NCBI GenBank assembly: GCA_034679985.1
Contig: JAXITR010000008.1
Location: forward strand, 1 to 61,320
Source: CAMDTE01 sp034679985
GTDB lineage: Bacteria; Bacteroidota; Bacteroidia; Flavobacteriales; Schleiferiaceae
DNA length: 61,320 nt
Reading direction: 5' to 3'
Positions within the stretch are counted from its first letter, which is position 1. Each line of letters opens with the position of its first letter. A program made the translations under genes and the position numbers. This document shows, piece after piece, positions 9,148-18,026 of this stretch. The notes under the pieces were generated by a model. It was given only the letters and a program-made list of their open reading frames with translations, searched no databases and was not told the origin of the DNA.

Positions 9148-9765
9148 ATGGGAGAACTGATTAATATCTTCATCAAGAGCGTGTTCATTGAGAACATGAT
9201 CTTTGCTTTCTTTTTGGGCATGTGCTCGTACTTGGCCGTGTCCAAGACGGTCAAAACAGCCTTAGGTTTGGGGGTTGCGGTAACGTTTGTGTTGCTCATC
9301 ACCGTCCCCGTCAACTACTTGCTGGACACCCGTTTGCTGAAAGCAGGTGCCATGGCGTGGATTGATCCTGAATTGGCCCAGTACGACTTGAGCTTTTTGA
9401 GCTTCATCATGTTCATTGCCATCATTGCGGCCATGGTACAGTTGGTTGAGATGGTGGTGGAGCGTTTTGCCCCAGCCCTCTACAACGCATTGGGTATTTT
9501 CTTGCCGTTGATTGCCGTGAACTGCTCCATTTTGGGTGCTGCCTTGTTTGTGCAAGAGCGTGGCTACCAGTCTTTGGCGGAAGCAACGGTGTTTGGCGTA
9601 GGTAGCGGTGTGGGTTGGATGTTGGCAATTGTAGCGGTGGCAGCCATTCGCGAACGCTTGCAGTACAGCCACGTACCGGCTCCGCTGCGTGGATTGGGCA
9701 TTACGTTCATCATTACCGGTCTCATGGGCATGGCGTTCATGGGTTTCATGGGGATCAAACTTTAA
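9148..9765 (+). CDS. nqrE: Na+-translocating NADH:quinone reductase subunit E
   Basis: Partner of NqrD in the membrane core. The 205-residue protein has about six hydrophobic helices and the two iron-ligand cysteines, Cys26 in LGMCSYLAVS and Cys126 in VNCSILGAALF. AIRERLQYSHVPAPLRGLGI towards the C-terminus matches the family. It starts 6 bases after nqrD, with 12 bases before nqrF. Confidence 0.97.
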   Translation: MGELINIFIKSVFIENMIFAFFLGMCSYLAVSKTVKTALGLGVAVTFVLLITVPVNYLLDTRLLKAGAMAWIDPELAQYDLSFLSFIMFIAIIAAMVQLVEMVVERFAPALYNALGIFLPLIAVNCSILGAALFVQERGYQSLAEATVFGVGSGVGWMLAIVAVAAIRERLQYSHVPAPLRGLGITFIITGLMGMAFMGFMGIKL

Positions 9766-9777
9766 TCTTTCGTTCGT

Positions 9778-11085
9778 ATGTTTTTATCGACCGCATCTAC
9801 GGTATTGACGAGCATCGGGGTGTTTACCCTGGTGACCATCCTGCTGGTCTGGATTCTGCTTTTTGCTAAGTCCAAGTTGTCTCCTTCGGGACCGGTAAAA
9901 TTGAACATCAACGGTGAAATTTCGGAGGTTGAATCCGGAAGCACCTTGCTGTCTACTTTGAGCAACAACAAAATCTTTTTGCCTTCTGCTTGCGGAGGCG
10001 GTGGTACCTGCGGCATGTGCCGTTGCCAAGTAACCGATGGCGGAGGCGAAATTCTCCCCACGGAAACGGGATTTTTCAACCGCAAACAAATCCAGGACAA
10101 CTGGCGCTTGGGTTGCCAAGTGAAGGTGAAAGGCGACATGACCGTGAAGGTACCGGAAGAGATTTTCGGCATCAAAAAGTGGGAATGCGAAGTAGTTTCC
10201 AACTACAACGTGGCGTCGTTCATCAAGGAGTTTGTGGTGAAATTGCCGGAAGGCGAGAATTTGGATTTCTTAGCGGGTGGATACATCCAGATTGACGTCC
10301 CAGCCATCGACGTAGATTACAAGAACTTTGACATCACCGCGCACCCGCGTTTGGGCAAGCAAGCGAATGAGTTCCAAAGCGAGTGGGATAAGTTTAAGTT
10401 GTGGGATTTGAAGATGAAGAACGACGAGCCGTTGTTCCGCGCCTACTCCATGGCCAACCACCCTGCAGAGGGCAACATCGTCATGCTGAACATTCGTATT
10501 GCCACACCGCCGTGGGATCGCGCCAAGGGCGGCTGGGCAGACGTCAATCCGGGCGTATGTTCCTCGTACGTCTTCAATTTGAAGCCAGGCGACAAGGTGA
10601 CTATTTCCGGTCCTTACGGAGAATTCCACATCAAGGAGACGGAAGCAGAAATGATTTACATTGGCGGTGGTGCCGGCATGGCTCCCATGCGTTCGCACCT
10701 GTTCCACTTGTTCCACACGCTGAAGACGGGCCGTAAGGTATCCTATTGGTACGGAGGTCGTTCGCGTCGGGAGTTGTTCTACATCGACGATTTCCAGAAC
10801 ATCGAAAAGGAGTTCCCAAACTTCACCTTCAACATGGTGTTGTCCGAGCCGCTGCCCGAAGACAATTGGGTAGCCAAGACGAGCATGGACGATAAAGCTG
10901 GCGATGGATTTGTTGGCTTTGTTCACCAAGCACTGATTGATAATTACTTGGGCAAGCACGATGCTCCTGAAGACATTGAGTTCTATTTCTGTGGACCTCC
11001 CATGATGAACGCCGCCGTTTTGAAGATGGTGGATGACTTTGGGGTTCCGGCCGAAAACGTAGCCTTCGATGATTTCGGAGGGTAA
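9778..11085 (+). CDS. nqrF: Na+-translocating NADH:quinone reductase subunit F
   Basis: Electron entry subunit: takes a hydride from NADH to FAD and passes electrons to a [2Fe-2S] cluster. The 435-residue protein has an N-terminal membrane helix (about 10-30), a ferredoxin-like domain with Cys72, Cys78, Cys81 and Cys113, the FAD motif RAYSMA (221-226), the NAD-binding GGGAGMAPMR (296-305) and a C-terminal FCGPPMMN plus FDDFGG tail. All cofactor residues are present. It is the last structural gene of the operon, followed by a strong hairpin terminator. Confidence 0.98.
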   Translation: MFLSTASTVLTSIGVFTLVTILLVWILLFAKSKLSPSGPVKLNINGEISEVESGSTLLSTLSNNKIFLPSACGGGGTCGMCRCQVTDGGGEILPTETGFFNRKQIQDNWRLGCQVKVKGDMTVKVPEEIFGIKKWECEVVSNYNVASFIKEFVVKLPEGENLDFLAGGYIQIDVPAIDVDYKNFDITAHPRLGKQANEFQSEWDKFKLWDLKMKNDEPLFRAYSMANHPAEGNIVMLNIRIATPPWDRAKGGWADVNPGVCSSYVFNLKPGDKVTISGPYGEFHIKETEAEMIYIGGGAGMAPMRSHLFHLFHTLKTGRKVSYWYGGRSRRELFYIDDFQNIEKEFPNFTFNMVLSEPLPEDNWVAKTSMDDKAGDGFVGFVHQALIDNYLGKHDAPEDIEFYFCGPPMMNAAVLKMVDDFGVPAENVAFDDFGG

Positions 11086-11098
11086 TTTCGCTCAGCGT

Positions 11099-11131
11099 AA
11101 AAAAGGCTACCCGCAGGGTAGCCTTTTTTTT
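11099..11131 (+). terminator. Rho-independent terminator after nqrF
   Basis: A 12-bp perfect stem (AAAAGGCTACCC with its complement, loop GCA) is followed by eight T. It lies 13 bases after the nqrF stop and before, or inside, the 5' end of apbE. Confidence 0.92.
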
Positions 11132-11155
11132 GTTTTCAACCTTTTTCGCTCGGGG

Positions 11156-12118
11156 TTGACTCAAGGGGTGGTTCTCTCTGGTATCGCAGCGGCAGTAAGT
11201 TGTACGTCGGCGCCAAAAACCGAGGATCCGATCGTCTTGCAAGGGGAGGCCCAAGGAACAACCTTTGCCATAACCTACTGGCCTGTTTCAGAAACTCCTG
11301 CATCGGAGCGTGTAGCAGATTCCATCCAATTGTATTTGGTTGCTTTCAATGAAGTTGCGTCTGCCTGGGACACGGGCAGCGTGATCAGTCGATGGAACCG
11401 CGGAATGGATTTCGACCAAGACGAGCCCGCCGAATGGAATCGGTTGCTTCAGGAGGGACAACGAATCAAGAACCTCACCAACGGCTGGATGGATCCAGAG
11501 GTAGGCCGTTTTACTTCAGCCTGGGGTTTTAACGGTCAGAAGGCCGTATTGGGAACGGGCAATCCCTCCGCCGATTCTGCACGGATCCGGGAGCTGATGG
11601 GGTTGACCAAACCCTGCTACGACGTGAATGCTTTCGCACAAGGCCTGTCGGTGGACGGTGTGGCGCAGATCCTCAAGCATTTTGGTGTGGCACATGCCTT
11701 GGTGGAAATCGGAGGCGAGTTGTATGCCTTGGGTGGCAGACCCGACGGCAGCGACTTTCAAGTTGCTGTGGATGCACCAACTGAAGTTCGCAAAGGCAAA
11801 CCGATAACGGTAGTGGGATTGAAGAACCGAGGAATGGCTACGTCCGGTAATTACCGAAAGTTCCAGGTGGATCCAAAGTCCGGTATGCGCTATGGGCACA
11901 CGCTCAATCCGTTTACGGGATGGACCGCCCGAACCGATTTGTTGAGTGCCACCGTACTCGCTCCATCCTCATCGGAGGCCGACGGTGTGGCTACTGCGCT
12001 CATGGCGATGGGGCTGAATCAAGCAAAAGAATTGGTGCAAAAACACCCCGAATGGGACGTGGTGCTGGTTTACAGCAATCCTTCCGGAGCTTGGGAAGTT
12101 TATTCCACACTGGAATAA
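11156..12118 (+). CDS. apbE: FAD:protein FMN transferase ApbE
   Basis: Transfers FMN from FAD to threonine in NqrB and NqrC, so it belongs functionally to the operon ahead of it. Diagnostic motifs are EIGGELYALG, NRGMATSGNYRKF, the HTLNPFTG version of HxxDPxTG, and SSSEADGVATALMAMG, which binds FAD and Mg2+. The start is uncertain: the first start codon after the terminator is TTG at 11156, giving 320 residues with a short signal and lipobox AAVSC (Cys16). The frame also stays open back to an ATG at 11069 that overlaps nqrF and would read through the terminator hairpin. A membrane-anchored periplasmic location is expected. Confidence 0.93.
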   Translation: MTQGVVLSGIAAAVSCTSAPKTEDPIVLQGEAQGTTFAITYWPVSETPASERVADSIQLYLVAFNEVASAWDTGSVISRWNRGMDFDQDEPAEWNRLLQEGQRIKNLTNGWMDPEVGRFTSAWGFNGQKAVLGTGNPSADSARIRELMGLTKPCYDVNAFAQGLSVDGVAQILKHFGVAHALVEIGGELYALGGRPDGSDFQVAVDAPTEVRKGKPITVVGLKNRGMATSGNYRKFQVDPKSGMRYGHTLNPFTGWTARTDLLSATVLAPSSSEADGVATALMAMGLNQAKELVQKHPEWDVVLVYSNPSGAWEVYSTLE

Positions 12119-12173
12119 ACACCACCGGAACACTAAAAACGGGTCTCCTGTAGGTCAGTAGAAAAAAGCGCGA

Positions 12174-12383
12174 TCAAGCGGGGCTTTCGGTGTTTTTACA
12201 CTGTTCCGCCGGGGCCGCCCCACACAAAGCGCACGAGGCACCTTCTTTGTTGAGGAAGGGGCTGTTGCTGGCGCATGTGCCCGTAAACTCACCCCCTTTT
12301 TTGCCCCAAATCTTAATGGCCATACCCAATCCCGCCAAAGCGATGAGTACTACTGCAATTCCGAAAAGTTTTAAAAGGGCCAT
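12174..12383 (-). CDS. Small four-cysteine membrane protein, possible NqrM-like maturation factor
   Basis: A 69-residue protein with one N-terminal membrane helix (about 5-25), a basic stretch (KIWGKKGG) and four cysteines at 37, 51, 54 and 62 (C-x13-C-x2-C-x7-C). This layout resembles NqrM (DUF539), a small cysteine-rich membrane protein that helps load iron into the NqrD/E site and is usually encoded beside nqr and apbE. Here it is convergent with apbE. I recall similar short Bacteroidota proteins with a GTCASN-type motif annotated only as membrane or secreted protein. The NqrM link is inference from size, topology, cysteines and place; overall sequence similarity is weak. Confidence 0.8.
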   Translation of the reverse strand: MALLKLFGIAVVLIALAGLGMAIKIWGKKGGEFTGTCASNSPFLNKEGASCALCGAAPAEQCKNTESPA

Positions 12384-12402
12384 GGGTTTTTGATTTGTTG
12401 GT

Positions 12403-12410
12403 CAAAGGTA
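12403..12410 (-). promoter_or_regulatory. -7 promoter box for the small cysteine-rich protein
   Basis: TACCTTTG on the minus strand, 19 bases before the ATG at 12383, indicates independent transcription of this gene. No convincing -33 element. Confidence 0.5.
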
Positions 12411-12442
12411 CAATGCAATCCTATTTTATACGGTGCTGAGGA

Positions 12443-13480
12443 TCACAAACCGCCGCCCACCAGATTGACTTCCGGCTCCAACGATACGCCAAATTTTCCG
12501 CGCACGTCGGCCACCAGGTCTTGGGCCAATTGCCAGATTTCCGGCCCCGTGGCACCGCCGTAGTTCACCAATACCAGGGCCTGTTTGGCGTGGACGCCCG
12601 CATCGCCCCGACGATAGCCTTTCCAGCCGGCTTGCTCAATCAGCCAACCGGCGGCCAACTTCACGCGGCCATCCGCTTGGGGGTACCCGGGCGCGTCTGG
12701 CTTTTGGGCACATAGGCGTTCGTAGTCCTCGGCGCTTACGGTGGGGTTTTTGAAGAAACTGCCGCTGTTGCCTAACTCAGCTGGGTCGGGTAACTTGGAA
12801 CGACGGATGCGCACCACGGCGTCGGAAATGCTTTGGGGTGAGGGATGTATACCCGCTGCCTCCAATTCAGCGTCTACGGAACCGTAGTGCGTCTTCAGGG
12901 TGTGGTTTCTTTTGGTCAGTTGAAAGCGTACCGCGGTAATGACGGCGCGGTTGCGCCAGGAGCCCTTGAATACGGAATCGCGGTAGCCAAAGGCACAGTC
13001 GGCCGCAGAAAAGGTATGCACGGTACCGGTACCGCGCTCCACAAAGCGTACCTCGGTGCACACGTCTTTGGTTTCTACGCCGTATGCGCCCACATTTTGC
13101 ACGGGGGTGGTGCCCACGTTGCCGGGGATGAGGGAGAGGTTCTCCAATCCGCCCCATCCGTTCTCCAAGGTCCACAAGACAAAAGGGTGCCAAGGTTCGC
13201 CGGCCGCAGCTTCCACCACCACGGCGTCGTCCGTTTCGCTCACCACGCGCTTCCCCCGTAGGTTGACGTGCAACACGGTTCCGGTCAGGCGTTCCTGGGT
13301 GAAGAGCAAGTTGCTGCCGCCGCCCAGTACCAGTGAAAGGGAATCGTTGGCCGCAAACGTGCCCACGGCATCGCGTACGTCTTCTTCTGAGGTTGCCGTT
13401 AGCACGCGATCCGCTACGCACGACAACCCAAAGGTGTTGAACGGTTTTAAATCGACGTGGAGCGCTTCGTGCAAGGCCAT
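12443..13480 (-). CDS. murB: UDP-N-acetylenolpyruvoylglucosamine reductase MurB
   Basis: NADPH- and FAD-dependent enzyme completing UDP-N-acetylmuramate synthesis for peptidoglycan. The 345-residue protein matches the long (type I) form. It has the FAD-binding GGGSNLL (53-59), IPGNVGTTPVQNVGAYG (about 118-134), Arg167 in GYRDSVFK, catalytic Ser241 in GNSGSFFKNP and the C-terminal glutamate in EPEVNLVG. The ATG at 13480 lies one base after the stop of the upstream aminotransferase, so the two are probably one transcript. Confidence 0.97.
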   Translation of the reverse strand: MALHEALHVDLKPFNTFGLSCVADRVLTATSEEDVRDAVGTFAANDSLSLVLGGGSNLLFTQERLTGTVLHVNLRGKRVVSETDDAVVVEAAAGEPWHPFVLWTLENGWGGLENLSLIPGNVGTTPVQNVGAYGVETKDVCTEVRFVERGTGTVHTFSAADCAFGYRDSVFKGSWRNRAVITAVRFQLTKRNHTLKTHYGSVDAELEAAGIHPSPQSISDAVVRIRRSKLPDPAELGNSGSFFKNPTVSAEDYERLCAQKPDAPGYPQADGRVKLAAGWLIEQAGWKGYRRGDAGVHAKQALVLVNYGGATGPEIWQLAQDLVADVRGKFGVSLEPEVNLVGGGL

Positions 13481-13481
13481 C

Positions 13482-14681
13482 TCAACGCTGGGTTCCGGGG
13501 TAGGCCTCCAATGCTGCTGCCAGCACACGCAGCGCCTGCTGCAGTTTTTCCACCTCCAACACGTACGCCAAACGTACTTGTTTCGCACCCAAGGCGGGGT
13601 CTGTGTAGAAGCCGGAGGCTGGGGCCATCATGACGGTGGCGCCCTCAAAGGAAAAGTCACTCAGAATCCATTCCGCAAAACGATCTGCACTGTCCACGGG
13701 AAGTTGCGCCACGGCGTAAAAAGCACCGGAGGGCATTGGGCAGAAGACCCCTGGGATTTGATTCAGTCCCGCCACCAAAACGTCTCGCCGGCGGGTGTAT
13801 TCTGCTAAGACTCCTTCAAAGTAACTGGCCGGGGTCTGCAGGGCAGCCTCGGACGCAATTTGGGCGAAGGTAGGTGGGCTCAAACGTGCTTGGGCAAATT
13901 TGAGGGCCGTGGCCATGAAGGCCTTGTTCTTGCTGGCCAAGGTGCCAATGCGGGCGCCGCACATGGAGTAGCGCTTGGAAACGGAGTCAATCAAAACGGC
14001 GTTTTCTTCCAAGCCAGCCAAGCTCATGACGGACGTGTGTTTTTTGCCATCGTACACAAACTCGCGGTAAACCTCGTCGGAGATCAAAAAGAGGTCGTGT
14101 TTCAGCACGAGCTCCTTAAGCTGATTCAATTCCTCCGGCGTGTACAAATAACCGGTGGGGTTGCCCGGATGGCAAATGAGTAGGGCGCGGGTGCGCTCGG
14201 TGATGAGCGGTTCAATCTGCGCAATGGGGGGCAGGGCAAAACCGTCTTCAATGCGGCTGGCCACGGGCACCACCACGGCGCCGCTGCTTTGCGCAAAACT
14301 GGAGTAATTGGCGTAGTAAGGTTCCGGGATGATGATTTCGTCCCCGGCGTCCAAGATCGTTCCCATGGCGAAGAGCAGTGCTTCTGAACCGCCGGTGGTG
14401 ATCATGACGTCGCCCAATTCCAAGGAGATGTTGTGCTGCGCGTAGTACGTCAACAGTCCGCGTCGGTAGGATTCAAAGCCCGCCGAGTGCGAATAGGCCA
14501 ACACCTTGACGGTGTGGTTGGAGACCGCGTCCAAAGCTACTTGCGGGGTGGGGATGTCCGGCTGTCCGATGTTCAGGTACAAGACCTCCGTGCCTCGTTG
14601 GGCAGCGCCTTCGGCGAATGGAACCAATTTGCGAATGGGGGAGGCGGGCAATGAAGCGCCTTTGGCGGAGAGTTTGGGCAT
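13482..14681 (-). CDS. Pyridoxal-phosphate aminotransferase, class I/II (aspartate aminotransferase-like)
   Basis: The 399-residue fold-type I aminotransferase has NIGQPDIPTP near the N-terminus, NPTG (174-177), SDEVYREF (about 201-208), the PLP-binding lysine Lys236 in SVSKRYSMCGARIG, and a C-terminal arginine in VRLAYVL. This pattern is typical of the aspartate/aromatic aminotransferase group; substrate cannot be read from sequence. It is followed immediately by murB, and a terminator separates it from the DUF1573 gene upstream. Confidence 0.9.
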   Translation of the reverse strand: MPKLSAKGASLPASPIRKLVPFAEGAAQRGTEVLYLNIGQPDIPTPQVALDAVSNHTVKVLAYSHSAGFESYRRGLLTYYAQHNISLELGDVMITTGGSEALLFAMGTILDAGDEIIIPEPYYANYSSFAQSSGAVVVPVASRIEDGFALPPIAQIEPLITERTRALLICHPGNPTGYLYTPEELNQLKELVLKHDLFLISDEVYREFVYDGKKHTSVMSLAGLEENAVLIDSVSKRYSMCGARIGTLASKNKAFMATALKFAQARLSPPTFAQIASEAALQTPASYFEGVLAEYTRRRDVLVAGLNQIPGVFCPMPSGAFYAVAQLPVDSADRFAEWILSDFSFEGATVMMAPASGFYTDPALGAKQVRLAYVLEVEKLQQALRVLAAALEAYPGTQR

Positions 14682-14690
14682 GACGAAAAT

Positions 14691-14720
14691 AAAAAACCCG
14701 CTGCCGGAGCGGCAGCGGGT
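14691..14720 (-). terminator. Rho-independent terminator after the DUF1573 gene
   Basis: An 11-bp GC-rich stem (ACCCGCTGCCG, loop GAG) is followed on the minus strand by six T, between the DUF1573 stop and the aminotransferase start. Confidence 0.88.
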
Positions 14721-14756
14721 ACAAAGGTCGGAAAGGAATTCCGGAAAATCAGAAGA

Positions 14757-15212
14757 TTATTTGCTCACCTTGGAGCCCGTGCTCTTGTCGTTCACGGGAG
14801 TAGTTACGGGCTGAGCGGCATCGGCAACATCGCCTTTGATGGTCAAAACCTTGGTGGCAGACTTGGCGTTGGATTGAACGGTAACGGTCTTGGTGAACGC
14901 GCCCAAACGCTGGGTGTCGTACTTCACTTTGATGGACGCTTTTGCACCGGGAGCAATGGGGGTGCGGGGCCATTCAGGAACCGTGCAACCGCATGATCCG
15001 TAGCAGTTATTGATGATCAAAGGCTCTTTGCCGGTATTCTTGAACACAAATTCACGCTCGCCGTTGGCGCCTTTGGTGATTTTGCCGTAGTCGACGATTT
15101 CTTTTTCAAACGCGATTTCGGCAGCGTTTGGATTGGTTGCTGGCGTGCTTTGAGCGAACGCGAAGCTCAGGGAACCCAAGGCAAAAGCAGCGGTAAGGAA
15201 AACGTTTTTCAT
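14757..15212 (-). CDS. DUF1573 domain-containing exported protein
   Basis: A 151-residue exported protein with a signal peptide (residues 1-20, cleavage after AFA) and one immunoglobulin-like DUF1573 domain. The family core is plain: DYGKITKGANGEREFVFKNTG, then three cysteines (70, 74, 76) in NNCYGSCGCTVPEWP and IAPGAKASIKVKYDT. Function is unknown; such domains are common in Bacteroidota envelope proteins. The frame remains open far upstream through valS on the opposite strand, but the signal peptide and the promoter fix the start at the ATG at 15212. It is monocistronic: own promoter and terminator. Confidence 0.93.
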   Translation of the reverse strand: MKNVFLTAAFALGSLSFAFAQSTPATNPNAAEIAFEKEIVDYGKITKGANGEREFVFKNTGKEPLIINNCYGSCGCTVPEWPRTPIAPGAKASIKVKYDTQRLGAFTKTVTVQSNAKSATKVLTIKGDVADAAQPVTTPVNDKSTGSKVSK

Positions 15213-15247
15213 GGTGGACTTTGATTTTAATTTTTTCGAAAGCGGAA

Positions 15248-15277
15248 CAAATGTACACAATGGCACAACATCCACAA
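15248..15277 (-). promoter_or_regulatory. Bacteroidota-type promoter for the DUF1573 gene (-33 and -7)
   Basis: On the minus strand a TTG (15275-15277) is followed after exactly 19 bases by TACATTTG (15248-15255), matching the TTG-N19-TAnnTTTG consensus. The leader to the ATG is about 30 bases. Confidence 0.75.
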
Positions 15278-15303
15278 GTGCATTCAAAAACGATGCCAAA
15301 GCG

Positions 15304-15311
15304 TACTTTTG
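15304..15311 (+). promoter_or_regulatory. -7 promoter box for valS
   Basis: TACTTTTG ends 6 bases before the valS ATG, placing the expected transcript start at or beside the start codon. Confidence 0.6.
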
Positions 15312-15317
15312 CAAACT

Positions 15318-17936
15318 ATGGAACTCCCCAGCAAATACGCCCCCCAAGCCATTGAAGCAAAATGGTACGCCTACTGGTTGCAGAATCAACATTTTAAGTC
15401 GGTTCCGGACGGTCGGCCCGCCTACACCATCGTGATTCCGCCGCCCAACGTCACGGGCGTGCTGCACATGGGGCACATGCTGAACAACACCATTCAAGAT
15501 GTTTTGGTGCGTCGGGCGCGGCTGCGCGGCTTCAATGCGTGCTGGGTGCCGGGAACGGACCACGCGTCCATTGCGACGGAGGCCAAGGTGGTGCAAAAGC
15601 TTCGGGCAGAAGGCATTAAGAAGTCTGACTTGACCCGCGACGCGTTCCTGGAGCACGCTTGGGACTGGACGCACAAACACGGCGGAATCATTCTGGACCA
15701 ATTGAAGAAGTTGGGGGCCAGCTGCGATTGGGATCGGACCGCGTTTACCTTGGACGAGGAACGGTCGGACAGCGTTTATAAAGTATTCGTGGACCTCTAC
15801 GAAAAGGGATTCATCTACCGCGGCTTGCGCATGGTGCACTGGGATCCGGAAGCCAAAACGTCGTTGTCCGATGAGGAGGTGATCCACAAGGACATCCAAG
15901 CCAAACTGTACCACGTGCGCTACGAATTGGAAGATGCGCCGGGGACCTACTTGACGGTGGCAACGTCGCGCCCGGAAACCATTATGGGCGATGTGGCCAT
16001 TGCGGTCAATCCCAAGGACGAACGCTATCGGCACCTGCACGGCAAGCGCGTGCGCGTTCCAGTGGGGGACCGACTGATCCCCATTGTGGCGGACGACTAC
16101 GTGACCACGGATTTTGGAACGGGTTGCTTGAAGGTGACGCCCGCACACGATTGGAACGACTTTGCCATTGGCCAGAAGCACGGCCTGGAGACCTTGGACG
16201 TCTTGAACGAGGACGGCACGTTGAGCGCCCACGGTCTGCAGTACGCCGGAATGGATCGCTTTGCGGCGCGCAAGCAGGTAGCTGCCGATTTGGAGGCGCA
16301 AGGTCTGTTGGTCAAGGTGGAGGAGTATGCTTCCTCGGTGGGCACGTCTGAGCGCACCGGGGCCGTGGTGGAGCCGCGTCTTTCCCTGCAGTGGTGGATC
16401 CGCATGCCGGAATTGGCCAAGCCTGCTTTGGATGCGGTGGAGTCGGACGAAATCCGTTTGATTCCGGAGAAATTCAAGAACACGTACCGCCACTGGATGG
16501 AAAACGTGAAGGATTGGTGCATTTCCCGCCAGTTGTGGTGGGGACACCGCATCCCCGCGTACTTCCACGGCACGGGAGAGAACGATTTTGTGGTGGCCTT
16601 GAGCGCTCAGGAAGCCCTCGAAAAAGCGCGCACCGCCTCCGGAAATCCTTCCTTGGAGGCGAGCGATTTGCGTCAAGACGCAGACTGTTTGGATACCTGG
16701 TTTTCCAGCTGGCTGTGGCCCATTTCTGTGTTCGACGGCATCAACCGTCCGGACAATCCCGAGATGGCGTACTACTACCCCACGCAGGACTTGGTGACCG
16801 CCCCAGAAATTCTCTTCTTTTGGGTGGCGCGCATGGCCATGGCCGGATACGAATACACCGGAAAGCGTCCGTTTGAGAACGTGTACCTCACCGGAATTGT
16901 GCGGGACAAACAAGGCCGTAAAATGTCCAAATCGCTGGGCAATTCGCCGGATCCCTTGGTTTTGATTGATCAGTACAGTGCCGACGGCGTGCGCATGGGC
17001 ATGCTGTTGACCTCTCCCGCCGGCAACGATTTGCCCTTTGACGAGGATTTGTGCGTGACGGGCCGAAACTTCACCAACAAGGTGTGGAACGCGCTGCGTT
17101 TGGTGAAGGGATGGGAAGTGGCGGACGTGCCTGCCGACGCTGCCTCCGAGTGGGCCGTGCGCTGGTTTGAGCAAGTTTTGGCCCAAGCCGTTGCGGACCT
17201 GAACGACGATTTTGACAAGTACCGCCTTTCCGAAGCGCTGATGCGCACCTACAAATTGGTCTGGGACGATTTCTGTGCTTGGTATTTGGAGGCCGTGAAG
17301 CCCGCTTACGGCGCACCCATTGCGGCCAGCACGTTGGCAGCAACCGTGGCGTTTTTTGAAGAATTGATGGTGTTGCTGCACCCGTTCATGCCGTTCATCA
17401 CCGAAGAAGTGTACCACGTTTTGGCGGAGCGTCCGGAAGGAAGCACCATCAACCACGCGGAGTGGCCCGCACCAAGCACCGCAGACCGCAGCCTGCTCGC
17501 GGACTTTGCGTCTTTGGAAGAGGTAGTTACCGCGCTGCGCACCCTGCGCAAGGACAAGAACATTCCATTCAAAGAAGCCTTGGAAGTGTACTACACCGGT
17601 GCAGAACCGGCGGGCGCTGCTCTAATTCAGAAACTCACGAACCTATCGCGTTTCGCATCGGTGGAGGAGGTCCCCACGGGCACCACTCCTGTACGCGCGG
17701 GAACCCGAGAGTTTCAGGTGGTGTTGTCTGTTTCGGAGGCGGATGCCGCCGCCGAGCGCGAACAGGCGCAAAAGGACCTGGTGTACTTGCAGGGATTTGC
17801 CAAGAGCGTTCAGGCCAAGTTGAGCAACGAGCGCTTTGTGTCCAGTGCACCGGCGGCCGTCATTGACAACGAACGCAAGAAATTGGCAGACGCAGAGTCC
17901 AAAATGGCTCTGCTGCGAGAAGTGCTGAAGGCCTAA
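15318..17936 (+). CDS. valS: Valine--tRNA ligase
   Basis: Class I aminoacyl-tRNA synthetase charging tRNA-Val. The 872-residue protein has the HIGH-type HMGH (50-53), the CP1 editing domain (about 185-330, with TSRPETIMGD), DTWFSSWLWP, KMSKS (535-539), an anticodon-binding domain, and a C-terminal coiled coil from about residue 805, which marks ValS rather than IleS or LeuS. The ATG at 15318 is preferred over an in-frame TTG at 15309, which lies inside the promoter box. No T-box or other leader regulation is possible given the very short leader. Confidence 0.98.
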   Translation: MELPSKYAPQAIEAKWYAYWLQNQHFKSVPDGRPAYTIVIPPPNVTGVLHMGHMLNNTIQDVLVRRARLRGFNACWVPGTDHASIATEAKVVQKLRAEGIKKSDLTRDAFLEHAWDWTHKHGGIILDQLKKLGASCDWDRTAFTLDEERSDSVYKVFVDLYEKGFIYRGLRMVHWDPEAKTSLSDEEVIHKDIQAKLYHVRYELEDAPGTYLTVATSRPETIMGDVAIAVNPKDERYRHLHGKRVRVPVGDRLIPIVADDYVTTDFGTGCLKVTPAHDWNDFAIGQKHGLETLDVLNEDGTLSAHGLQYAGMDRFAARKQVAADLEAQGLLVKVEEYASSVGTSERTGAVVEPRLSLQWWIRMPELAKPALDAVESDEIRLIPEKFKNTYRHWMENVKDWCISRQLWWGHRIPAYFHGTGENDFVVALSAQEALEKARTASGNPSLEASDLRQDADCLDTWFSSWLWPISVFDGINRPDNPEMAYYYPTQDLVTAPEILFFWVARMAMAGYEYTGKRPFENVYLTGIVRDKQGRKMSKSLGNSPDPLVLIDQYSADGVRMGMLLTSPAGNDLPFDEDLCVTGRNFTNKVWNALRLVKGWEVADVPADAASEWAVRWFEQVLAQAVADLNDDFDKYRLSEALMRTYKLVWDDFCAWYLEAVKPAYGAPIAASTLAATVAFFEELMVLLHPFMPFITEEVYHVLAERPEGSTINHAEWPAPSTADRSLLADFASLEEVVTALRTLRKDKNIPFKEALEVYYTGAEPAGAALIQKLTNLSRFASVEEVPTGTTPVRAGTREFQVVLSVSEADAAAEREQAQKDLVYLQGFAKSVQAKLSNERFVSSAPAAVIDNERKKLADAESKMALLREVLKA

Positions 17937-18026
17937 CGGCTAATTGAACATTGGAATGCAACCTTTTGGGTGGATGCTGAAAGGCACCGGCCGAATGGAA
18001 GATTCAATTCCTTGACTGGAGTAGGG

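Noticed and set aside
12119..12175. Possible terminator between apbE and the small cysteine-rich gene
   Set aside because: Only short imperfect complementarity (AACACTAAAAAC against GTGTTTTTAC) with poor pairing and no clear T run.
15213..17456. Very long open frame antisense to valS, continuous with the DUF1573 gene (899 codons in all)
   Set aside because: The DUF1573 protein has a complete signal peptide starting at 15212 with a matched promoter upstream; the extension has no recognisable domain and mirrors valS codon use.
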